A DNA stretch of 64,000 nucleotides from Heliocidaris tuberculata (GCA_025618425.1 CM046832.1:74057297-74121296); one strand, 5' to 3'; positions 1 through 21,200 are shown, counted from the first letter of the stretch. Numbers and translations: made by a program. The notes: generated from the letters alone by a model not told the origin.

Positions 1-202
1 ATTTATTCCTATTTTTTGTTTTCAGTAGATTGATATTTGAATTGGTAGTATTTCAGCAAGATAAAATATATTTATTAATGATAGAAAAAGGGTGAAATAA
101 TGGTGCTGGTGTTGATATTGTGCATAGTCTTGTTTCTTGTTCCATATTTAATTAAAATTGTCTTTTTGCTGACATAAAATTGCAGATACGGGACTGGGCC
201 AC

Positions 203-7736
<7,534 letters not shown>

Positions 7737-8020
7737 CACCATGGGAGAGAAAACAGTCCAGCTTATTTCCTTTAATTATTCACTGCACATTTCTTGTCAG
7801 AAGTAGATTCCATGGAAATAGATAGAGGGCAGTTGTTTTTATTTTTATATCAAAGTGCCTAGATATTGTACCATTCTGCACATATATATTGTTATGCAGT
7901 ATTCATTCCTGAACCAAAGAATGTATACCTGTAAAATAAGTAACTTATTGAGAAAATGATGCCTCAGGACATCCATGTACGTTGCACTTGATTTTATATG
8001 TCATTAAGTATACTGTAGAA

Positions 8021-8210
8021 CCAGAAACTTTGGCAACATAAAACTTTGTGAATTGTTAATGACAGCCAATTATGCACCAAGAAACTTCGCGAATTGCACT
8101 AATTTTACGTTGTTTCAATTGCGATTTTATTATTTCGTGGCATGAATCTTTCGCGAATCTCGACCCCTCATGAAAGTTTCATGCACACACAAATTTCTGG
8201 TTTTACAGTA
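8021..8210. mobile_element. TA-flanked MITE in TRMU 3' region
   Basis: Left end TACTGTAGAACCAGAAACTT and right end AAATTTCTGGTTTTACAGTA are inverted copies. The TA at each border fits Tc1/mariner-type insertion. At 190 bp with no ORF it is non-autonomous. It lies between the TRMU stop (7736) and the first good polyadenylation signal (8586), so it may be transcribed as 3'UTR. Confidence 0.8.
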
Positions 8211-8585
8211 ATTTGTATAATTTATCAGAACCACTGGCACTCCCAATATTAACAATAGCATCAATTATAAATGTAATTATATATATATATTTTTTTCCTT
8301 ATTTATGATATTTTGTACCTGGTGTGTTGTTTTGAAGTGTTGGTTGTGATGTATAAACCGTTAAATGGAACTTATGGCCTTTGTCTTATCAGCACGATTT
8401 AAAAATACAGTATTTCCTCTCCACCGTATGAGCAAAACATGGGAGAAAAAAGATGGGTCTCTGAAATCCATGCTATCCATATGAGAGATTAAATAGTTAA
8501 TGAACCAGTATATACCTCTATGAGATACACTACCAGGAGTGCATATTGAAGTGTAACACAAAATATTCATACAGTGTACAGCAGA

Positions 8586-8591
8586 AATAAA
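8586..8591 (+). terminator. Candidate TRMU poly(A) signal AATAAA
   Basis: AATAAA about 850 bp after the TRMU stop codon and just before the element that begins at 8631. If used, the 3'UTR would be about 0.87 kb and include the MITE at 8021-8210. No transcript evidence is available. Confidence 0.45.
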
Positions 8592-8891
8592 AGTCTATTT
8601 GCACCAAAATGAAAGCATTTTGGTCATTTTTGTCTCACCTGCGTAGCAGAGCAAGACTATAGGCACCACGATTTCTGGCATAGGTGTCGGCGTTGTTGTC
8701 AACAGGCATGCTGTATTCACAATAACTTTCTATGGATTTGAGGTAGAGTCACCAAATTCCTACCACAAGTACATCTCTGTCAAGTTCGAAAATAAGTTGA
8801 ATCTGACAAAGGTCAAAAGGTCAATGAACTTTCTGCAAAAAGCACTGTAATCACAACAAGTGAATGAGTAAATTACGCAATGCGTAAAAAA

Positions 8892-9906
8892 TGTCCCCGC
8901 CGGAAGTGCAGATCTGTGGAAATTAACTAGCCTGAACCTTAAAACTGCAGTGAAAAACTTTAGTGAATAAAATAATGTTACTGCATGCAAAAGAAGAGAA
9001 TACCAACAATGCATGTATACAACTGAAATATAAAACATGAAAACATTATGAACCTTCAGCCATTTTGAATAAATTTGCATAAATTTGCATGAATAATGAA
9101 TGAATTTCAAAATTCTGTGTAGAAGTTTGGAAGCCCCCACCCAGCCCTATCAGATAAAACAATCGGAATCAAAATCCGATGTGAAATAGAGGAGAAGTAG
9201 CATTTTTTGTCAATTTTGAATAAATTTGCATAAATTTGCATAATTAATGAATTTCAAAATTCTGTGTAGAAGTTTGGAAGCCCCCACCGAGCCCTATCAG
9301 ATAAAACAATCGGAATCAAAATCCGATGTGAAATAGAGGAGAAGTAGCATTTTTTGTCAATTTTGAATAAATTTGCATAAATTTGCATAATTAATGAATT
9401 TCAAAATTCTGTGTAGAAGTTTGGAAGCCCCCACCGAGCCCTATCAGATAAAACAATCGGAATCAAAATCCGATGTGAAATAGAGAAGTAGCATTTTTCG
9501 TCAATTTTGAATAAATTTGCATAAATTTGCATAATTAATGAATTTCAAAATTCTGTGTAGAAGTTTGGAAGCCCCCACCTAGCCCTATCAGATAAAACAA
9601 TCGGAATCAAAATCCGATGTGAAATAGAGGAGAAGTAGCATTTTTCGTCAATTTTGAATAAATTTGCATAAATTTGCATAATTAATGAATTTCAAAATTC
9701 TGTGTAGAAGTTTGGAAACCCCCACCCAGCCCTATCAGATAAAACAATCGGAATCAAAATCGGCCAAGAAATGACGGAGAAGTAGCATTTTCTAACATTT
9801 GAGCACACACGGACAGACGGACGGACGGACACACACACACACACACACGCACACACGAACGGAGCCCGTTTCATAGTCCCCTCGCGAACTTCGTTCGGCG
9901 GGGACA
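8892..9906. mobile_element. Nested short-TIR element, family C (TGTCCCCGCCG ends)
   Basis: TGTCCCCGCCGGAAG at the left is inverted as CTTCGTTCGGCGGGGACA at the right (9889-9906). It contains a five-copy tandem array (9062-9797) and a GGACGG/(AC)n tract (about 9809-9856). A small palindrome, TTACGCAATGCGTAA (8873-8887), abuts the left end. It splits the family B element, so it inserted later. Confidence 0.75.
9062..9797. repeat. Five-copy ~147-bp tandem array
   Basis: Units begin ATTTTGAATAAATTTGC at 9062, 9213, 9360, 9504 and 9651 (spacings 151, 147, 144, 147) and share GTGTAGAAGTTTGGAAGCC and CAATCGGAATCAAAATC. Copies are almost identical, implying recent amplification or homogenisation. 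No conserved reading frame explains the similarity. Confidence 0.95.
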
Positions 9907-10812
9907 ATAATTCTCTCTGGATGTGAGGTAGAATCAACAAATTCATACCGCAGGTACATGCAGGTCAAATTCGAAAATGAGTTGAATCTCACCAAGGTCA
10001 AAGGTCATATGGTCAATATACTGTAATCACAATAACTTTCTATGGATTTGAGGTAGAATGAACTTTCAGTGAAACTCACTTTACATGTACATGCATATAT
10101 AGTAACTTTTTGTAATTTTGAGGTATGATCACCAGATTCATACCACAGTTATCTTTAAGCACAGGTCAAGTTCGAAAAATAGGTCAAATCTCACCTGGAT
10201 CAAAGTTAAAAGGTAAACTTCATTGAAAGCTTAAGTATTTACAGCATGCGCAAACAGCTTTGTCTCATTTTCCAGGGATGAAATGTATGTAACATCATCA
10301 TTATTGCTTAGTATAATATAGCTGCCAGACCAAAGTTGACATTCTCATTTGCATAGCAAGATGCAGGCGAGATGCAGGCGAGACAACGCTTGGCGTTTGC
10401 ATTGTTTTCTGTTTTAATATTTGTAATATTTCTCTGTTTTACACTGCTTTTAACTTTGTAAACTGTACTCCATATACATTACTACTTTCAATACATACAT
10501 TTCAATAAATTATACACAAAATGAAAAGCTGTTTTTATCGTGAAGAGACTAACTTTTCAATGTTGAGTTGAGAATGATCCCTTTGTCTGCATCAATGAAT
10601 GAGAGAAAGTGAGCAAGATTTGAAGAAGATTGCAAGGTCGATAAAATCACAATTACCACAGGAAAGCACATTTATTCATGATAACTGTACCATTTTGGAA
10701 AAATATAATGAAACTTACTCCAAATAAATTTAATGTTTCAATGTGCAAATTTCGGTCTGACAGATATTTCAACTTTCAATTTATTAAATATTTTTTAAAG
10801 TTTTTTTTCACC

Positions 10813-10989
10813 TAGTGGAAACTCAGTATAAAGAGGTCTGATATAATAATATTCCTGATATAACAAGGTAACATTCTGGTCCCAGCTCTTTATATTCTAT
10901 TGTTTTTTAAACATGATATAACGAGATTCCTGCTATATCAAGGTAATTTTGATGGTCCCAAGGACCTCGTTATACTGAGTTTCCACTGT
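10813..10989. mobile_element. Pogo/Tigger-like MITE
   Basis: Left end GTGGAAACTCAGTATAAAGA and right end CTCGTTATACTGAGTTTCCAC are inverted copies; the right border ends in TGTA, so the intact end is TACAGTGGAAACTC. TA borders and this end sequence are typical of pogo/mariner MITEs. Internal near-repeats of GATATAACNAG are also inverted. No ORF. Confidence 0.8.
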
Positions 10990-12212
10990 ACATGTACATT
11001 TGTATCTCATTTGTAATGATTACCTTTTCCCTTCTCTCCTCATCTTCCTGCTCACATGTCTGTCTTTTTGCCTCTCTCTCGCTGTCTGCTTATGACATTT
11101 GTTCTAATCACCTGACTGATGGTCTTCATGACCTCTCATCCTAGACTCTTGTCAAGTGTCATTCATTCATTAATCACCTAATGCTATTCCTTTTTGTGTC
11201 TTTTGGCTTTAATGTCTCTCTCACTGCCAATTTATATTCCTATCTTCTGAATGATGCTCTGTTATACTGCTAAATCTTTGACTGTTTATTCATAGCCTCT
11301 TCCTTTCTCTATATACCTCCTCTCCTATCTCTCTCTTTCCTCCTGATTCTTTTTCATGCCTCTCATTCCTCAGGCTCTTCAATCGCTTATTGATTCTCTC
11401 TTCTCTTCCATTCTCTTTGTTTTTTCTGCTCAGCTCTCTACTTCACTCCTCAGTTTATGCCTCTGTTATTGTCCTTTTCTAATCTGCAGTACATGTATTA
11501 TTTCAATTAAACACAAATTTGAGAACATTACTTCGTGCATTCTTTATAATATATAAAAAATACACATGAAACAGCATTGATAAATAACAGTACACTTAAA
11601 ACAAAAATTGGCACTAAAAAATTTTGAGATTACTTTTTGACAATAGTGACCTTTAACATTCTGATGTATTAAAAGAAAGAAATACATGTATATTCCACAT
11701 GGGTGAAATCATAAGTGTAGACAGCATTGTTGCCAGCCAAAGTCCCTTTTCCTTTTGCATTTTACTTCTTTCAGATATGTCTCTTAAAGTTCCTGAAGAT
11801 GGATGCAACCTACAATAAAGTAATCTTTTCCTCATTGAAAGGTATTTCAGGAATCTGTGCCTATGACTGACCCTGTCAGTGCTGTTGGCATTAACTCCTG
11901 TCCAAATTTCAAGTCTGTATCAAATATCTTTGGATTCGGAGATTGTTTTCTTTCTTTACATTCAGACTAGAGTCCTGAATTATGAAGGTTGATCCCATGG
12001 AACACTGTAGCACGAGAAACACTGAAAATAGGAACCATATTTAAGAGCTTGTCAAAAGAGAGTGCATTATTGAAACCTGTTTGGAAACTTGGTGGCACAG
12101 ATAGGTTAAGCACTTAACCTGTTGGCTTGCAGCAGTGTCTCCGCAAAATGCCTCAAACAGCACTCTCTCCTCTGTTATGTAAGCTTGAGCGTCAGTATTC
12201 CATTTCTTGAGA
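10990..12212. other. Intergenic DNA between TRMU and NOPCHAP1 3' ends
   Basis: Contains a pyrimidine-rich stretch (about 11020-11460), AT-rich sequence and scattered short repeats. I see no convincing exon, RNA gene or element with defined ends. The two genes converge here, so part is probably 3'UTR of NOPCHAP1. Confidence 0.5.
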
Positions 12213-15200
12213 CTATGTTTTGTCCCCTTCATTACCACCTGTCCCATCAGAAACATCTCCTGGCAACACCTCAATCAAAGTCCTCCCATTTCTGAGCTTC
12301 TCTCCTCTTTGAGGAAGCTTGAGTTCAGAGAGGGTTGCATCTCCCAAGTTCAACTTATCACACTGGGATCCTACTGGGTTGTCTTCTTCACTGTCATTCT
12401 CGTCTTCCTCACTCTCCTCATCATTGTCTGAACTTTCATCATGTGCACACGAGGCTAGGTTCTGGATACATAAAAGACAGAAAACAGACAAGAAGACTCG
12501 TATCACCTTCAAACTACCAAATCATTTATGGGCCACTTCCTACGGTCTACCGTGCATGCAATTCATAAATTAGCATCAAAAGTACACCATGACAAAGAAC
12601 AAATTTCAACCTAATACCAAAATTTGTGTTCTTGTAATGAAATTCCTATAGAAGTTAGTCTAATGGTCTAAGCATTGCTCAGGGTTCCCACAGTCAAGGA
12701 AATGTATAACATTCTTCTGGACTGTCATGGAAAGTCATGGAAAAGGAAAAAAATCTCCCAAAGTCATGGAAAGTCATGAAAATTGATTGTGGGTGTGGGC
12801 CGTGTGTGGCTATGGCAGCCTTCAATCACAAACTTGAAATAATCATATCACTGTTTGGTATTCATATACTGCTTGAATGCTACAACCAAATAACCTATAC
12901 CAAAATGGTACTTATCTGGTCATGGAAAAAGGTAAAATGGGTCATGGAGAGTCATGAAAAGTCATGGAATTCAGTTCTCAAATGTCAGTGGAAATCTTGA
13001 GTGCTCTTTGCAGGAGAGATCTGAATTCAAAACCTGCACTCTTGGTTCTTATAAAAGCACTCTTAACCAATAAATGCCAACAATATTTGAAAAACTAACA
13101 TGTCTAATCATGAATACATTTTCACTGTACACAGCATTCTTTTCAGTCATCACTGATTTCCCTTTCCTCTTTCATACCTCTCATTCCTCAGACTCTTTAA
13201 TCAATTTTGGATTCCCTCTTCTCTTCGATCCTCTCCTTTTTTTAGAAATAGACAATTCACTAGTATCCAACTGACACTTAAATCATCACATTTAAGTTGA
13301 AACGCAAATTGGTTGCTTTAAGATTGCCATTGATTGTTAAAATCACCAGCACCACAAAATACGTCTTAATATCATAAAATATCAAATTTGTCTTTGTACT
13401 GAAGTGTTCCATGAAATGTGATACATGTACAGGTAACTCTGCCTAAGTCAAATCTCTTGGGACCACAGAAATCTGTTCGACTTAGGCGAAATTCGACTTA
13501 GAAGAGGTAAAAAACACATGTTTTGCTCATTCTGTTCTGAAAAATTGCTTCGACTAAGGCGATTATTCGACTTATGGAAGGTCGACTTATGCAGAGTTAA
13601 CTGTAGTTGCTCATAGTACGTACCATTTCAATGATGGGTCCTTCACAATCATCAACATTTTCAATATCTAGATCTGCTGTGGAGCCCTCTGCAATCTTCT
13701 TATCCAGCTGCTTATTGGCCACCTCCATTTGTGGCAAGAAAGACTTCACTCTGTCTAGTACTGCAAAGTAAATTTAACAAAATAATAAATACATGTACAA
13801 CAACAATAACATTTTGCAATGTATACATTCAGTCTGATTTACATTATTAAATACAGTTAAAGGAAAATCCAACCTTAAAGGCATTGATTAACTTTGCCCA
13901 GGATTGAAAAAAAAAATCACTGTTCCAGCTAATGCTGTAATCATAATTGCAAACCTTTAGCTCAGACAGGAATCGCCTGAGTTTTATAAGCTGATCGGTC
14001 GTTTATATATCAAGATATTTACGATTGAACAGTGATGTCGGGATAGAGTACCACCGAACCCTAAAGAACTCTTACGGTTGGCATACCTCGCTCTATCACA
14101 GAATACCGTACGGGCTGGAAACCCGCTCCGAAATCGCCAAGCGCTGGTGCTTGGTTTTTGTGACTGCAGCGCAGCGGAGAAGCCGAGCGACTTGCGCTAG
14201 CGATTGATCGCGATTTTCTCTTTTTTAGGATAGTAAACGGGTTCCATTTTCTCTCATACTTTCACATATCCTTAATTATATATGTAGTTAGAGGACTGCA
14301 CAAAATTCACTGGCATTTGAGCTGATTTTACAATATTTCACAAAGTTAATCAATCACTTTAATAGCAAGTTGCTTTGAAAGAAAGAGGAAAAATCAGAGA
14401 AGCAGATTGGTGAAAGTTTCAACAAAATATACATATGGGAATTTCAAACTGGCCGAATAGGTGATGTAGCTGTGGACAACTCCCCTATTCACTCCAACAC
14501 ACAAAATGACTAAAATGTCACTTTTTTCAAAATGTATTACTCAGTAGGATCTCTTTCTTTCATGAGGACCTATAACAATATTCTATCTCCAATATATTTT
14601 GAGTACTGCCCAAAGGGTAAAAGCGCCTCGAAGAAAACCGCAAATTAATATTTTTGTATGACAAATGGGAGGGTTGTCCACAAACATGTCACAATTGAAT
14701 CACCAAATTGCCAATTTGAGATTTGCATAGATGCAGTGATCTCATTTTTCAAACATCCATAACTTTCTTATTTCTTGTCCGATTTCTTTCAAACTTTCAC
14801 CATCCAGTTTTTCTTATTTTTCTGCTTTCACACAAATCATCTCATTACCAAGGTTGGATTACCCTTTGACCCTGCATAACTCGAAGTCGCATACGTCAAA
14901 CTTTCCCTAGGTCAATTCAATTTTTTTTTACCAAACTGTGCAAAACATGTGTTACATTTACATTTCCTTAGTCAAATTTTGCATAAGTCAAACTATTTTT
15001 TGTGGTCCCAACAGATTCGACTTATGCAAAGTTAACTGTATTTCCCTATCAATGTGTTTTTCTATGAGAAAGCAATGTACCTGATACTAATGGCTGAAAG
15101 AACTATATGATACATTATGAAAGATGATTATCCTAAAGGAGGCTGAAATAAAATCCCAAGTAAACTATTAAAAAAAATTCTTTCATCATAAGAGAAATGT

Positions 15201-18200
15201 TATCCAACATGTTGAGATAGCTACAACTCACTTAGCAAAATAAAACGTCCCAAAATGTTCTGTATATAAATTTCTAGAGATATCAGCAGTTTCTCAATGA
15301 ACTGTCAACAATGAACCCAAACCTGTACAGTGTATCAGTAATTTTGGATTTAAAAAAGACAATTTTAAGAAAGAGAAGTGTTGCCAGAAGTTAACCAGTA
15401 CCATACCTGATGAGGGCCCCATTTTGAATGGCTTACTCTTCTTGATCAGGAAGGAATCTGTAATAGGAATTGAACAATGAGTAGAAAAAGGTATCATTGC
15501 TGCAAAGAAAGGAAAAGTTACAGGGATTTAGACCCGGCACTCAAGAGGGCGCTGTTGGATGGTGTGATACTCGCCGTTATCTTCATGACGAAGATTGAAG
15601 ACGTAAGTCGCATGCAGCTGTCAAAGTGGTAGGTCCACCCACGGTGCAGTACAGTGTGTGCGCTTGCTGTGTATATGTATATGTACATGTACCGTACCTA
15701 CCAGTGTACCGTATACATTATTTCGGCACACGTACCATGAGAATCGGCATTATTCAATCATTTGAGACATAGCATCTGCATAAGCTTCGAATAATGTTGG
15801 TGTCAGTTGGGCAACTTGCACTGTCTGCCAGTGCATGCATTTTGAAAGCACCCTCTTGAATGCCAGGTCTAAATACATGTACCTTTAAATAATGTATTCA
15901 TGCTCTCTTGACAATAAATCCAAAGCTTACAGACCGCTAAAGATTTTCATAAATTCAGGGAATATAATTATCTAATACACCTCCTGTTGATCAATAAAAA
16001 CTATTTGCTTTGACTGTATACCCACTGTAACTGCAGCATCAATCTGCAGATTATAGTATAAACGTCATAATAAGCTTTTATATTTGTGCGCGAACTGTTG
16101 TAACCATAGGTTGTAATCTTGTGTTAGGGCGCACAACGCATGGTACGCAATACGCATTTAATTTGAATTATATTAAATGGCTAATCAGTTGCGGATAAGT
16201 TAAAGTTGCGGTAAGACGTCTAAACAGTAAAAGTAATAAAGCCCTACTAATTGAATGTAATTGTGGCTGCCTTTTTGAATGTCATTCGACTCGTATATAT
16301 ACTCTTTACTCCAATTGACACTTCGATAACGTTACTCTTCCAATTTGAACAGTTATTCTACTTTGAATAACTACAAATTGAATTGGTGTGTCCGGACAGG
16401 TTGGTTTTCCAGACAGGTCACTTTCAAACAGTAAATCAAACAAATTTTCATGCAAATTGTGACAAATCTTTCACAAACAAGATAATGAAGAGTTTCATTC
16501 CAAAAGGAGCTTAATCCACATTTAGTGTTTTTGAGTAAATTAAGGTTTGTTAATTTACCACTTTCCCTTGTCCACTGTTCCTTTATTTTGATATATATGG
16601 TAGGGCTATTGTCTTAGATTACTTCCATCATGTTTTCTAAAATCTAGCAATGAATTTCAATTTTTATGAAATTTTCATGATCTTAATTTTCATGGATTTA
16701 GCTCCTTTTGGAATGAAATATTAGTCGATTGTCTTTTCCCGCACATTTAAACACCTTTAACAATCGGAATACAACATGAAACATATTAATATTGCTAGCA
16801 GAGTACATTTTACATCTTTTCAGTTTTTTATTTGTTGATAAATATTTTTTTAATTTTTTAATGAATTTCTCATTCTTTCCTAAGGAAGGAATTTTTCGAT
16901 GTTTCATTCCAAAAGGAGCTAAATCCAAAAATATTCATAAAAATATTAAAAATAGGTAAATCTTATCAAAACATTGCACTGATCATCTAGACTGGGAGTT
17001 TAATCATATGTGTAAAAATCTTAATACATAGCTTTAGTGAATGTGGTTAAATTAACAAATCCTAAATGGCCATACTGGATTTAGCTCCTTTTGGAATGAA
17101 ACCTATATTTATAACCAATTTTTTTTTCAACTTTCAAAAAAATATTTTAATGCAATACAGTGCATTTGATTCCCATGCCTAAGATGCATATATTTAGGCA
17201 TATATTTATCTATGAAAATCAATTTCGGTCAAAAATGGATTAAGCTCCTTTTGGAATTAAGCTCTTCAAATATTCACTGTGTTTACTGTTCTTCTTCTTC
17301 TAGATGAGTACTACAGTCCACCATCTGGTGTATTCTCATACTGTTTGACGGGTCTGGTGTAGTGTATTGTACAGTGCCATATAAAAAGACTAAAATGATA
17401 AAACTATGTGCAGCTAAAAAACAGCCTGAATGCGTATTTTTGGTGATATCTGACGGCAAAATTGACAAGTTAATTTTTGTTGAATGTCCAGACACACAAC
17501 CCCTGATCAAAATTATTCTTTGTCCAAACAGAAACGGCATTGAAACTGAAAGTCTCAACTCACTCATATAGACTATCACATAGACAGATAAATGTAAATT
17601 CATTAAGGGCAGACACAAATCTTAAATTGAAAATTTAAGGTTTATGTTGACTACTTTTGGCTCAGACCCCAAAAGACAAGGCATTTATAAGCGATATTGT
17701 GTCTCGCCCACTCGCGAAAATAACATGAATGTACCCCAAGTGCACCTATCACCCAAGTTTGGTTGCCATTGCAGCAACATGTGCAGAGTTATGTGTCATA
17801 AGAGAGTCTTGCAGGTAAACTTTAACATATGACCTCAAACGACCTTTGACCTTATCACGTGATCTCCGACGGCACCATAACATGCAGGTCCCCTTAGTGC
17901 ATCTACAACCCAAGTTTGGTTGAAAAGTGAGTGACGGTTCCAAAGTTATCTGTCATAAGAGAGTCTTGCAGGTAAACTTTAATGTTTGACCTGAAATGAT
18001 CTTTGACCTTACCATGTGACCTCTGAAGGCACCATAACATGAATGTTATGTATCATAAGAGAGTCTTGCAGGTAAACTTTAAACATATGACCTCAAATGA
18101 CCTTTGACCTTATCACGTGACCTCCGATGGTACCATAACATGCAGGTAGCCCCAATGCATCTATGACCCAAGTTACATGTAGGTTGTAATCCAAGCAACT

Positions 18201-21200
18201 GATGTGAAGTTATTTGTCAAAAGAGAGTCTTGCAGGTAAACTTTAACATATGAAAAGAGAGTCTTGAAGGTACTCTTTAACCCTTTCAGGACAGGAATTA
18301 TTTAAGGGCTAATTTGATCACATTTTGTTCTTTAAATTGGCAACAATAATATTTTTCTTTTAGTTCTACATAGTTCTAATAAGGTGTAATATTTTTGAAA
18401 ACAATGTACATGGTTAAAAATCTGTCGAAAAGTTGAAAAAAATTGCCAATTTTGATAAAAATCAATGATTTTGAATTTCTCAATGTGTTGCCAATTTTGA
18501 TAAAAATCAATGATTTTGAATTTCTCAATGTGTTGCCAATTTAAGGATTTTAAAGCTTATTTTCCTTTTTAAACTTCCTGGCATCAAACGCAATATGGTC
18601 ATGCAACAAAAATGGACACAGTGTGTGCAGAATTTTTTGCTCTTTCTACTCATGTATCTGGTATATTTTTTAGGGCTCTGAATAAATAGTTATTGAGCCA
18701 AACCACAAAATGTGGTTAATCGTCCTGAAAGGGTTAATATACGACTTCAAATGGCCTTTGAGGTCATCATGTGACCTCCGACAACACCATAACATGAAGA
18801 TACCCCTGGTGCTTCTATCACCCAAGTTTGGTTGCCATTCCAGCAACAGTTGCCAAGTTATGCGTCATAAGAGTCTTGCAGGTTAACTTTAACATTTGTG
18901 ACGGACGACGGACGGACGCCATTTGGATCCCTTAGTCTCGCCTTCACCTCCGGTGGGCGAGACAAAAAGGGCGAACTAGAACCAATCCTCGAATAGGGTG
19001 TACATGTCTATCTACAATACTATGGAAGATCTCAAAAATCCCTCTTAGGATCAGAAATCAGAAATTTTTCAAGGGTTTCCCTGAATAGGGTAGACAAAAA
19101 CCCCGGGGGGGGCACTCACGTATATTGGTGGTACGGGGACGTGCCGCTTTGATGACCCCCTTTTTCAGACCCCGATTTCCGTTCTCTAGATACTCAGTTC
19201 CGCTCAGGAGCCGCTCAGGAGTCGCTCAGCCCCGCTCTGAAGACCCCCGTTATGAAACATATCCGTTCGCATGCGGCCGGGAGCGTGGCGGAGGCAGTGG
19301 TCGCTCGACCTGGTCTCGCGTCCTAGGCCCTTTCGTCGCGCGAGCCTTGAAAACTGCTCCAGCTAGCTAGCTACTAGCGCTACACGGCGCGGGCGCGGCC
19401 CCCGGCGCGGCCCGTCCCGAGATCCTGCGATAGCGAAGGTGTACCGCCGATAAAGCGAGGTTAGTTTTGTAGTTCCCTAGACCCTGTTTTTCACTCTGCC
19501 CAATAGATCATAGTTCCCAAGACCCCGTATTTTACACCTTGAAGTCAGTTCCTTAGACCCCCTTTTCGGGGATTCGTGAGGCACACCCCCGTCAAAATAT
19601 AATTCGAGTGCCCCCCCCGGGACAAAAACGGTTAAACCTCTCAACTTAAATGCTTGTTTAGGGTGCATTTCAGAAAGTCATGGACGCGGATGCCGTACAG
19701 GCCTCAATGAGACATGGCAATCCTCAAAATGGCAATGTTGCTTCAAAGTGACAGGTTTAGTAACTAGTACAACTCTCCATATGTTCTGTAATAACACAAC
19801 ATTTCATATTTTCCCCATTATCTCTCAAGGTGCAGCTTGCTTGGCTCCTTAGCTCAAGATATATCATGGAAAAATGTATTTGACACAAATTATGTTGAGT
19901 TCACAAAAAGACAAGCAGCATCTTTAGAGATAATGTAGAAAATATGGAATTTTGTGTACAAAACATATTGAGAGTTGTATGATAGGGGGTTGTGTGTCCA
20001 AACATTTAACAAAAAATAACCTGTCCATTTTGTAGTCAGATTTTACGAAAAGTGTGCATCAAGTAACATTAAACTCAGTGAATATTTGCAGTTCACATAA
20101 TTTTCAACCTATGCTGTGAAAGATTTGTAAAAATTTGCATGAAAAGTTTTCGATTTACTGTTTAAAAGTGACCTGTTCGGATAACCAACCTGTCTGGACA
20201 CACAACGTCTGGGTATACTACTAAACCATTTTGAAGCAACATTGCAAATTTGAGGATCGATCACCATAGAAAGTAAATTGAGACTTTTCAAACTTTCATA
20301 ACTTTTTCATTTCGTAACCGATTTTGATGGAACTTTTTCAAATTGCTTCTCTCTATGCTTGCTTTTCATTGAAATGGATATTTCCCCAGGGTTTCATTCT
20401 CCTTTAAGACAAGAGATTGAATAAAACACTAGACAGAAAAATCCGTCTGTTTGGAGGAGTTTTATTGTAACTTTTGAGGTTCTCCTCCAACATGTCCAAG
20501 TCAAGAGGAGAGGGAGGAGAGGGATTCCATGAAGCCAGACGTAATCTCAGTGGAGCATATCCCCGAACGAAATAGACTGATTTTTCATTCTAATAAAACC
20601 CATGCCATCCCCATGCCAAGCCATGCCATGGCATGGCATCAAACAACACCAATTACACCACATCTTCATCTCAAGGTATGGTGGTTGATCCAGTGTCCGA
20701 ACACTTTTCAGAAAATCAACGATAGAAAATTAAATATCAAACGAATATCTGTCAAACTTACATAATGAATGCTCAAAGTCCTACAGAAAAAGAATTTGAT
20801 GGAATTTAAAAAAGAAAACCTAGATTTAATACGATATTCCCTTCCGAGTGAACCCCTTCCCAACGACGCGGCGTTTTGGTCCCTTGAAAAAGGTACTGTA
20901 TTTCCGAACGTGTGAAACCTATGGGAAAAAGACACAACCTTTGTTTCAATAGTGTGGTTTTCATATGCGTAATCCCACGCGTATGAAAACCCATTTTAGG
21001 CGCTTAACTGTACACGTTCAGTAATACAATCTGTTCGGAATTACAATCCTTGACTATAGTCTAGATAAGAGCCGCAGCGCTCAGCACACCATCGTATAGA
21101 ATCTAGTCAAGGATTGTAATTCCGAACAGATTGTATTACCGAACGTGTACTGTTAAGTGCATAAAATGGGTTTTCATACGCGTGGGATTACGAGTATGAA

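Larger units (their letters stand above)
8631..10385. mobile_element. Short-TIR element, family B (TGTCTCGCCTGC ends), with nested insertion
   Basis: TGTCTCACCTGC (8631-8642) is inverted as GCAGGCGAGACA (10374-10385). The interior has repeats of a unit with TTTCTATGGATTTGAGGTAGA and TCAAGTTCGAAAAT (starting near 8726, 9914, 10041 and 10116), carrying a DR1-like AGGTCAAAGGTCA at 9995-10007. The repeat series is interrupted after CACAA near 8859 by the independent element 8892-9906. Similar ends occur at 17700-18964 and 45369. No protein is encoded. Confidence 0.75.
16385..20204. mobile_element. 3.8-kb TIR element in NOPCHAP1 intron 1
   Basis: About 92 bp at the left (TGTGTCCGGACAGGTTGG...) is inverted at the right (20113-20204) with roughly 88% identity by eye. 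The left third carries five copies of a 26-bp motif (16493, 16693, 16902, 17076, 17236). Two later elements sit inside it (17700-18964 and 19101-19620). No transposase ORF is visible, so it is non-autonomous; superfamily is not clear. Confidence 0.7.

Noticed and set aside
9062..9797. Regular repeats considered as a CRISPR array.
   Set aside because: Units are contiguous ~147-bp tandem copies without unique spacers, in an animal genome.
12213..12512. A minus-strand frame whose start looks like a signal peptide (MKVIRVFLSVFCLLC...) before an acidic domain.
   Set aside because: The hydrophobic part is intron sequence; a good acceptor at 12462-12463 and phase-matched NOPCHAP1 exons show that the real exon starts at 12461.
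15520..15605. A minus-strand ATG-led segment ending in a GT site, tempting as NOPCHAP1 exon 1.
   Set aside because: It lies within the inverted-repeat MITE 15528-15873 and its best donor gives the wrong phase; 21702-21603 fits in phase and sequence.
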